From NCBI GenBank assembly GCA_022592435.1, contig JABYQS010000575.1:1-17964 (forward strand): 17,964 bases of DNA, read 5' to 3'. A program made the position numbers and the translations under genes. The stretch is from Cerioporus squamosus. Taxonomy: Eukaryota > Basidiomycota > Agaricomycetes > Polyporales > Polyporaceae. Positions 10,214-17,964 of the stretch are shown one piece after another; the first letter of the stretch is position 1, and each line of letters begins with the position of its first letter. Under the pieces are notes generated by a model that saw only the letters and a program-made list of their open reading frames with translations, was not told the DNA's origin and ran no database searches.

Positions 10214-10287
10214 TGAGTCGGCCCAGGTTCGAACTGAGGACCTTCTGTGTGTTAGACAGATGCGATAACCAACTACGCCACCGACCC
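10214..10287 (-). tRNA. tRNA-Val (anticodon AAC)
   Basis: The 74-nt cloverleaf folds fully by hand, without an intron. The acceptor stem GGGTCGG pairs with CCGACTC (one G-T), with discriminator A. The D stem is GCG/CGC, the anticodon stem is TCTGT/ACAGA with loop CTAACAC giving anticodon AAC, and the variable loop is AGGTC. The T stem CTCAG/CTGGG (one G-T) carries the loop TTCGAAC. The internal Pol III promoter is present: an A box TGGCGTAGTTGG and a B box GTTCGAACC. A TATATA-like stretch lies a few bases upstream of the 5' end on the minus strand. CCA is not encoded, as usual in eukaryotes. The gene lies between the two convergent GT2 copies, on the same strand as the second copy. Confidence 0.93.
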
Positions 10288-11587
10288 ATATATACTAGTA
10301 CTGGTCTGCTTGTAACCAATCTCGTCAGTAATCACCTCCGAGTGAGCTTGTTCTATGTACGCGGTCACAAAACCCCAAGACACGAACATATCACTTGTGA
10401 GGACATGTAGCCTTTGATATGGTGTGAGACGGTTCTAATGTCGTCTAACCACTCTCAGCCATATGTTCACTACGGCCGGGTGGCTTTCGGAGGCCGTTCG
10501 CACCCTTGTCCGAGTCAGACACATCCTCGCTCCCCCATCTGGCCGGCCACCGTTCCACCTGGTAGAGGTCGAACAGCGCTACCTGTCTATCCCGGAGAAA
10601 TTCAGGTCTGAAGAAACCAACGCCGGATTGGCGGGCATCCGAGCTACGTCGACTGGAACCTCCTGGAGTGATTTACCTTGTCTGCCCTAAGGCTGGGAAG
10701 GAAAAGTACAGCCAGTCTATCTGTCATCGTCGCCGTCAAGCTCTCTCCGCCATGCGCTCCCTCCGGCGACGAGCAAAGTCCACCGACTCCACAAGATATC
10801 AGTGCCTGAAGGGCGTGAGTTACGCCCTGTTACGCCCGGAGAATTAGTCCGTACGCGTGCAAGGCGGTGGACGCGCTTTCGCCTTGGCCAAGAAATATCC
10901 ACAGTCAGAAGTTGTTCACGTTTACACCCTCTGTACCGCCCCTGCCGCCGGCCCCCGGGACCGCACCCATGTCTTCCGCCCCGGTGTGGGCTCGCACTGA
11001 GTTTCCCAGCATCCATTGCTACCGCACAGCCGGCGCCGACAATGAATCGAGGCTTCTCTTCTTGTCCCTGCATCGCCCACCATCTGGGAGACGCGTATCA
11101 TTATAATCTTCCGGCGGGGAGTGCACTTTCTCGCCCTAGACATGTTATGCCAAATTAGCTCTAGCGATTATACTTGCACTCGATTAAATCCCCCGAGAAG
11201 CCATCACGAAGACGCGGTAGCTTTGCTCTCTTGCCCCTGTGAACGTCATCGCACGTCGCCCGGCTCAGCTTTGCGTCGGTGAACGCGAGGTACAATATGC
11301 AATTATATCCATTGCTCCCATAGGAAGCTAGAACGTGCCCCCGGAAGCGTTCGAACGTGTGGTGAACGACCTTCCATCGCGACACCGATAGTGTACGAAT
11401 ACCCGAAACCCCCGAGACAGTCGCGCAGGAACGACAGAGAAGATCTACACCAAGAAATGGGCCAGGGACGTGGTGTGAAGGGATAGGGAACGTGTCCGCA
11501 ACGATGACCGATAGATACGCAGCCCGTGTATAATCGCACACAACGGGAGTCCGAGCCCGCAGATTTCCCGGCACTGAAGCTCGAGCT
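10288..11587. other. Intergenic stretch between the tRNA and the 3' end of the GT2 pseudogene; no supported gene
   Basis: Only short ORFs occur here, for example a 75-codon plus-strand frame at 10463-10690 and a 137-codon minus-strand frame at 11161-11574. Neither shows a domain or a plausible start and exon context. The second directly follows the stop of the GT2 pseudogene and is probably its 3' flank. No repeats of either GT2 copy extend into this stretch as far as I can see, so the duplicated unit appears to end close to the stop codons. Confidence 0.4.
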
Positions 11588-14500
11588 TCAGTATGAGAAG
11601 ATCATGAACCAAGGATTGAGGATGATCTGTCAGGCCACATGTCAGTTGTGGTACAGGGCGGCGTACAAGGACTGGGAAGCGCGTACCGGATATAAGATAT
11701 GGCAGCCTGCAAGGAGCCTATTGCCGGACAATCAGTGCCGTGCCATGAGCGAGCGATGGGAAGCACTCACGCTAGAGGCAGGATAACGGCCCAATCGAAT
11801 CCCAAGATGCGCCAGCCCACAGGGACGAGGCTTGTTGCCAAAATGATCATGACCGCGCAGCACACCAGGCTGATGACGAGCGCGAGCCAGAAGCGCTTGA
11901 GGATCTTCGGGACTTCGAGCCAGAAGTTCGACCGCTCTACCTCCTTTTTCGTCGCGCCCCAGGTGATGTTGTATGAGAACAAGTGCGCGAGGAGCGCCTG
12001 CGAGAGGTGGATGCTGATACCGCCGAAGAAGAAGAAGCTAGCAAAGCAAATTGTGAGCAGAAACTCGCGCTGTGAGTCAGCGAGAGACGCACAAGAAGGG
12101 TACCCAAGTGAGGTTCTCGACCAACGAGTCGAGGAGATTGCGCTGGCCAAGGCGGTACTCAAGCAACGTGAAGCCGAAGTTTCCCGCCCCGGGGAATACG
12201 ACCGTGCACGCAAGCCAAATCTCAAAACTATGCAAGTAGAAGCCGTCGACCTGTTGGGTATGGCGTCATGAAGAGCGTTACGCGAAACGCTATAGGTAGA
12301 CGGCCCTTACCTTGTAATTCCAGCCGAGTAGGAAATAATTGAGGATGGACAGAACGGCAGACCCTGCAAGTCCGTCTGACGTAGGACATCATTACTCATC
12401 AGGCGAATCGCTCCTTGTAGTGAGGCAATTGAACGTACAATATGAGAACATATCTGCGCACAATGTCACAGTGTTAGTATCAAGATAGCCTGGATGACAA
12501 CGATAATGGTGCACTTACAGGCCATCATACTGATCTTGTAGTGAACTGGAGCACCGGACCAGAGGAAGACTCGAAGCTGCTTAGTGATGGGACCAAGTCT
12601 CCACCAGTCGATAAGTGGATTGAAGATGAGCTCGTTGCATCCTACGGCGACGACGTGAGTGCGGGCGCCGCAGAGACCACGAAAACGCAGCTTACCATAG
12701 GAGTACTTCTGCCAGCGATTCAGCTCGTCGTCGCAGGTGAGCGAGACGCCCTCCTTGAAGCCGCCTCGGAGTACGCTGCCCAACGGATGATGTAGCCAGC
12801 GAGCTGGAGGCGCAACGCCATATCGAAGTCTTCGGACACGTTCGTCTCCGACCAGATCTTCTTCTCGCCATCCGCAGGGTCGATGAACGCGGCGTCCTGG
12901 AGGGCCGACCACCGGAGGAACGCGTTGTGCCCCACGAAAGGTGCGACCTCGCCGTTCGCGGTGCCGACAGAGATGCACTTGTTGATCCGACGGTGAAGTG
13001 GGCGATGCCGTTCTCGAAATAATGGTGCGCGACCTGCATGACGTCCGACTCATGCTGGATGATCGCGACCTCCGGGCACTCGGCGAGCTCGCGCGCGGCG
13101 TCGCGCAGGCAGTCCTCCGGGACGATCGTGTCCGAATCGACGATGAGGATGATCTCGCCCACACGGATGGACTTGCCGTTCGCAGCCCACGGACGCCACC
13201 GCTTGCCGCTCTCCTCGTACGTGTCCTCGAGGGCGAGCTTGAGCGCGCGGTCTTCGAGCGTCTCCTCGAGCGTGTCTTCCCCGCCTTGCGCCTCGAGGTT
13301 CAGCAGATGTTTCTCGAGCTTCAGCGAGAGCGCGAGGCCGTAGTTCATGTTCGACGCCTTCTTGAAGCGACCCGCACGCTTGTATCCGTCGGGCGCGCTG
13401 CTGTGAGGCGGGCGCGCGACCCAGCCGATGTTGTGGTCCGAGTAGAACGCGATCCGGGAGAGCCGCTCTTCCTCGGACAGAAGCTGCATGCCGTCCTCGT
13501 TGATGAAGATAGACGACGACCCACCCTGCCGCGCGTACGTCTGCATTGCCTTCTTCAGCGAGTAGACCGAAGGCGCGCTGTAATCGAACCAAGGTCAGCC
13601 TCATGTTAATAGGCACACCCCGAGACGGAGATCGCGGGAGCAGATTGAAGTTACCGCGGTCTCTGCAAGGCCGCCTAACATATCGCCGGACGCGCCACAG
13701 CAATAGAGCCTCGAGTGCCCGGGATATACTTGACTGACACATCCCGGGACGCGTGGAGTCCTCGACTGATCCGCCGGAACATGCCAAACTTTATGTGAGG
13801 AATGTTAACTCACATGGTCGAGTGCAAACTCTCCTTGTACACCGGCATTTGGATGGTTATGTGAGGGAGGTTGCTGTCTACGAGCTTGTTCGGGGCAGCG
13901 CGTTGCGCCGAATAGTACTTCGAGTTCTGGTGGAACTGTGCAACCGGACCGAGGCTAAACAGATGAATGTTATCATCCGCGAGGCAAACACCGTAAAGGA
14001 ATGGGACTTACACATACGATACGTTACATATGATCTGTAGACAGAAGAAACTGATCGTCGCAGATTAGAGTGAGGATCGTCTGGAAGATGAGTGTGAAAT
14101 GAGTACATACAAGTGAAACGCAGAAGAGAAACGGCGTCGTGACGAGAAGGCAAACCGCGTATAGCTTCCGTCGAGCACCGCTTCCTCGATTAGCACCGAG
14201 ACACCGCTTCCGATGAAGACTGCAACACATGTCAGAGCCAATCGTTCAAAGCAGGAAACTGTGAACTCACATAGAGACATGGCGACGCCTAGGCCATTGT
14301 AGATAGGAGCCAACAGACGGATAGGCCTCGGAGATGGTCCGTCCGCGGTCTTCTCCACATCACCCTTGTCGGTGACGAAGTACGAGCCCAGACCGAAGAA
14401 CCGTTTCTTTTTGACAGTACCATTCCTGACGCCTGCAGGAAGCGGAGGCACGGGAGGGACCTCCTTGATGTCGACGTGCTCCTTGTCCTTCTCGGTGAGG

Positions 14501-15197
14501 TTGACATCTGACGCAGTCTTTGACGAAGTCCACGGGATGTCCGATGAGAGAGAGAGGTTGGTAGAACGGCGGTTCCACACAAGCTTGATCAGCTGATCGT
14601 CAAAGACACGGCACGTCGGAATGATGTCGTCCAGGTTGTACGACCAGACAACCAACACACGCTCGTCACGCTGCAACGGTGTGAAGCAGTGAGCCTACCG
14701 CAGTGCATATGATAGGAGATAGGGAGACTCACGATGAAGGCGCCACATTGCTCCTTGTCAGCTGTGCCTAGCAACGAGATAGAATCTAGTATCTGGATGC
14801 GAGTGTTGTCGTCGACGTAGATGGCGTCGGCGTCGAGTTTGCTGTGATTGAACACGATGTGAGAAGGTTCACCCCGAAAAAACTCGACTGAACTTACACC
14901 GTGGCTAGTGCGGCGTGGATGGCGGCGCTTCGAAGCTTCACTGCTACTACAGGGTTGAGGAGACGGACCGCGGCCTCGAAAGGCTCAAGGTGGGGGTTTT
15001 CGTAAGGGAAGACGCGGAACATCCCATGGTCGACGCGGAGGCAGACGCCGGCGTGGATGTTCTCCTCAGTCGGCTTGAACCAAGCGTCACCCTGGGTCTG
15101 CGGCGAAGTGTCAGAGAGGAGACGACGTGCATCGCGGGATCATGCTTGCCTGCCTAAAGATATGATGAAGCAAAGCATCGTAGGCGTCGTAATCCAT
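11588..15197 (-). pseudogene. Second GT2-family polysaccharide synthase copy, frameshifted, 15 exons
   Basis: Minus-strand exons, 5' to 3': 15197-15150, 15097-14898, 14841-14733, 14670-14271, 14219-14111, 14050-14012, 13954-13814, 13577-12696, 12641-12519, 12453-12439, 12375-12311, 12250-12093, 12037-11771, 11717-11687, 11626-11588. Every intron falls where it does in the intact plus-strand copy, and 11 exons have the same length. Exon 4 is 18 nt longer and exon 8 is 5 nt shorter. Exon 5 has one base too few near 14147-14150 and exon 6 one too many at 14050-14048. Exon 8 lacks one base near 12990-12993 (after HYFENGIAHFT) and one near 12765 (after IIRWAAYS). The DSD motif, the SEDFD motif and RWQKYSYG therefore lie in three different frames, and no full-length enzyme can be translated. 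Intron 1 is GC-AG (CAG/GCAAGC). Outside these lesions the protein is close to the intact copy (3 differences in 56 residues around DSD). Sequencing or assembly indels are an alternative to true decay. Confidence 0.85.
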
Positions 15198-15282
15198 CGT
15201 GAGTGTGGACAACGATGGTGCGTGCAGTGCGGCGAGGGAGGTGGTGCGGGACTCTCCTGACAAAAACTATGCACCAGATGGT

Positions 15283-15288
15283 ACATAT
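15283..15288 (-). promoter_or_regulatory. Possible TATA-like element of the second GT2 copy
   Basis: TATATG on the minus strand lies about 86 nt upstream of the start codon at 15197 and is followed by a moderately CT-rich leader (CCACCTCCCTCGCCGC). This is a weak single-motif match at a plausible distance. If real, the second copy may still have a working promoter. Confidence 0.22.
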
Positions 15289-17340
15289 ACTTCAACGGTG
15301 GCGGTAGTAATGACCAACCAACCCGGCATTTTGGCCGCCGTTCCCTGCAGCGCGGACAGCAAGCATATCTTGTTGAGAAGGCACATCACAGAAGATGGGT
15401 CGGCACGCATGGCACGGTATCGTTCCAGGTCCGGTCGCTGTGCAGTTGACAGACTGTCAGGGTTCCGCGGCGTAAGAGGGTCTTACAATATGGGCGCATG
15501 CAGACCGCAACCCGGAAGCGATATCTCGCCACCCTGGATCTGACCGCGAGCGGTACGGAACCTGCTGTAAGAAGCGAATGAGCGCTGTGCGGCTACCTGC
15601 TTCGTGCGAGTGGGCGGAACGGCCGACATACTTCCGCGTCACGCTTGATGATAAAAATCATGCTTCCAATCCAATCTTCTGCAATACGACGTCATTCGGG
15701 CTGGTCGGTGTGGGAAGAAAGGTTGTGAGAACTATCTATAATGATATCGCCCTGCAAGTGCGAGGATTCGCGAAGGAGTCACCTTCGTTGCCAAGATGGT
15801 GTTCCTGAACAAGTTATCTGCGATCCCTGGGTTGAACGCTTCGTGTATGCTGCAGCAAATCCAGAACGTACGACCATGGGAGGTTGCCTCGCGATAGGAT
15901 CCCCCCTGTTGCATCACAGGCACCGATGTTTACTTCTTGTTTACTGCCGTGCATGCGGCTGTCTCATCCGAGAAGTACGCCTTCACAGTCGTCCCAGGAA
16001 CTGTCCTCGACGAGAATTGATGGGTAACCGACAGGTAGAACCGCCGATTCTGCAGCTACCAGGATAGGATGTCGTATTGGTCATTCCTGAGAATGATGCC
16101 GAATCATGATGAGTCGGACTCGTGGGGATATGCACCACGGTCCAGTCCATTACGAGAGATCGTATCTTCTAGTCGGAAGCGCAAGGATTAGGTCAGCTTG
16201 TGCTCGACTGGAAGAATCGGATGCGTTGCTGGTAGAGTACTAACTGTGTATCATGTGGGATGCAACTCAATTGTGACAGTGCCTCTGTCGGGAAGAAAGC
16301 ACATCTCCGGCACCTTAGCGATAGGTTTTCATTGAGCTTGAAAGAAATACCGATGTGTCATGGAGTACATTTGTTCTCTGGATGGAAACAGAGTCAGAAA
16401 TAGTACTGTGCGACTTGAGGTAACATGCGACGACCACGGTGTCACGACACAGCTGGCAAAAGCAAGTCCTGGAATCTCGGTGTATCCATGATTGGTTGGA
16501 GAGCAGGAGGCACACGCCGTCTGGAGATACGGTTTGCCTTGTGTAAGAGCCATCGTACCGCACCGCAGGAAAGTTCACGGTGTGGGGTGGCCGGGACGTT
16601 GTCGGAGGGCAGTGCAACAAGGGTGCAGTTATGGTGGTGCCGACGGCCGATAAAGTACCACTCGCTAGCTAGCGATCGTGCGGACCCAAACTGAGGGCGA
16701 AAAGACAATCAGAATTGCAAACCCGCGGCGTATCATGGCTTACCGGAGTGTGGTTATCAAAGGATTGGAGGGCTCTGTCAGTAGTAGTGACAGTACGGAG
16801 AGAGTCGCTCGAGAGGAAGTCGAGACCTGCAAATCCTAGGTCTGTTTGGCGCCCGAACTTTGAGCACCTTCGCACCTCTTCGCACGCAACCGCCATCATG
16901 CCTCTGAGTCTCAGGCAACAATGTCAATGGCATCGCGAGGACCCGCGAGGACCTCATCCGTGCGTACGTCGTCCCCGCAAGCTTCGCACTTCTATAGTCG
17001 ACCCGAAATATTACACATTTGACACGGAGTCGTGCGAGCAACCGCTCAGCAGCCTATATCATCTACTTAGGTCCAGGTACTCGAAGTTGATTCCACACGA
17101 TGGCGGAACCTTCTCTGTAACTCCGTCGTGTACGTACCGAGTTCTTGAACTTCTTCTATTGAACGCCACCATCGCTACCCCTCAGGCCCGCTGAGCCACT
17201 ATGACCCTGCGGGGCTTCTCTCTCCACGCACCGTGAATATTGGTCAAGGTACGATTGCCATCGCTGGCACTGAGTCGGGAGCTCATCGAGACTCATCGAT
17301 GTCTCCGTCTGCAGGCGATGTTATCCTAATTTTGGTCCTA
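15289..17340. other. No supported gene; one protein-like island with an in-frame TAG
   Basis: Six-frame reading gives only short or featureless ORFs. On the plus strand, 15745-16020 is open apart from one TAG at 15895-15897. Its two halves read like protein (EGVTFVAKMVFLNKLSAIPG, then VSSEKYAFTVVPGTVLDEN) but match nothing I recognise. A 159-codon plus-strand ORF at 16715-17194 has no domain and an irregular composition. A second frame inside it, ending at a TAG near 17000, contains RTREDLIRAYVVPASFALL. These may be relics of genes or mobile elements, but no terminal repeats, reverse transcriptase or transposase motifs were seen. Confidence 0.35.
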
Positions 17341-17711
17341 CTAAGCCATACCCCTCAAACGTTCGACGCTGGCCTCTTGCACATTGTCCTCGCCGAACAC
17401 TCGGCCCGTGAACTTCTCGATCGCCGCGTCCGAGGGAGGGGATGGACATTCCTTGTTGAAGACGAGTGAAATCGCACAAGTTCCCCGCTCGTCATCCCTG
17501 TCTGTCAAGCTCGAGGTAACTCCCATGCCGCCCTGCTTCCCGACAAACTCGGCTGGGGAAAGCGCACGTATGAGTGAGTTTTTCCCCAAAGTCCACTCCA
17601 AGCACACGCTCGTCGTAGCTCGCTCGAACAGTACTTTCGCCGGACATGCCTTCATTGGGATAAAAACCATATGTGCGACTATCCAGTATGATCCGTGGGG
17701 CGAACTGTCTT
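17341..17711 (-). pseudogene. C-terminal remnant of a gene, possibly a beta-lactamase-like serine hydrolase, frameshifted
   Basis: Two overlapping minus-strand frames both look coding. The upstream frame is open from about 17711 to a TGA at 17492-17494 and includes ILDSRTYGFYPNEGMSGES and SYDERVLGVDFGEKLTH. The downstream frame ends at a TAG at 17341-17343 and includes EFVGKQGGMGVTSSLTDRDD, then CAISLVFNKEC, then IEKFTGRVFGEDNV. Joining them needs a one-base shift between about 17490 and 17590. The order GxDFG, then GKQGGMG..SSL, then a hydrophobic strand ending in FNK resembles the C-terminal part of class C beta-lactamase-like esterases and peptidases, which have a KTG/HxG box followed by a strand ending in (T/F)N. 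This is recall of the family pattern, not an alignment. The N-terminal part, with the SxxK and YxN motifs, is not visible in 17712-17964. Confidence 0.3.
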
Positions 17712-17964
17712 CGTCAATCAACTGATGCTCTGCGCCTAGGGGCCGCGCTAGTACTTGTAACACCTGCCTGTTCACTGCCACAGTTCAGGAAGGCATTCGA
17801 TGACATGTCGGCGCAACACTCAAGCTCGGTGAACCTTATGTGTACAGCCGGACAGGGAACAACCGCTAGGCTTTAAGTTGTCGGTCATACCCGAGTCGCT
17901 GGAGGGAGGATGGAAGTTGCTTGTTGAAGGCGCGTTGAACCTCCGGCGCGCCAGTCTGCGCGAG
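17712..17964. other. Right window edge; no feature assigned
   Basis: The minus strand has short open segments (for example one ending in QLPSSLQRLGYDRQLKA) that could belong to the remnant at 17341-17711, but stops interrupt every frame and no splice pair joined them convincingly. Confidence 0.3.

Noticed and set aside
11161..11574. 137-codon minus-strand ORF after the pseudogene stop
   Set aside because: It begins with an ATG just downstream of the GT2 stop, has no domain and irregular composition, and most likely lies in the 3' flank.
1..17964. CRISPR arrays, insertion sequences, long terminal repeats or bacterial operons
   Set aside because: No regularly spaced repeats, terminal inverted repeats flanked by duplications, or Shine-Dalgarno-led ORFs were found. 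The splice structure is eukaryotic.

Overview
The window looks like nuclear DNA of a filamentous basidiomycete (Agaricomycete type). The genes are cut by many very short introns (49-65 nt, GT-AG, with GTRNGT-like donors), exons are rich in G or C at third codon positions, leaders are CT-rich, and the one clear gene encodes a fungal family of membrane polysaccharide synthases. Nothing points to bacteria or to a virus.

Layout. Positions 1-306 (minus) hold the Ser/Pro-rich N-terminus of a gene that runs off the left edge and carries an apparent one-base frameshift. About 307-6260 has no gene I can support, only a few short protein-like stretches. Positions 6374-9922 (plus) hold an intact 15-exon gene whose spliced product is 870 residues: a GT2-family, chitin/cellulose-synthase-like glycosyltransferase with about seven membrane segments. 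A tRNA-Val(AAC) gene lies at 10214-10287 (minus). Positions 11588-15197 (minus) hold a second, tail-to-tail copy of the same GT2 gene. All 14 intron positions are conserved and 11 of 15 exons have identical lengths, but its catalytic exon carries two uncompensated one-base deletions and another region carries a -1/+1 pair, so as sequenced it is a pseudogene. Positions 15198-17340 again hold no supported gene. Positions 17341-17711 (minus) look like the frameshifted C-terminus of another gene, perhaps a beta-lactamase-like serine hydrolase.

How it fits together. The intact GT2 enzyme is expected to polymerise a cell-surface polysaccharide from a nucleotide sugar at a membrane. The pair is best read as an inverted tandem duplication in which one copy has decayed, or as an assembly with indel errors concentrated outside the intact copy. 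I found no clear novel system. The most informative signals are the paired frameshifts around intron 5 of the second copy, its GC-AG first intron, the conserved 15-nt microexon, and the palindrome over its stop codon. All gene models were spliced by eye, guided by comparison of the two copies.
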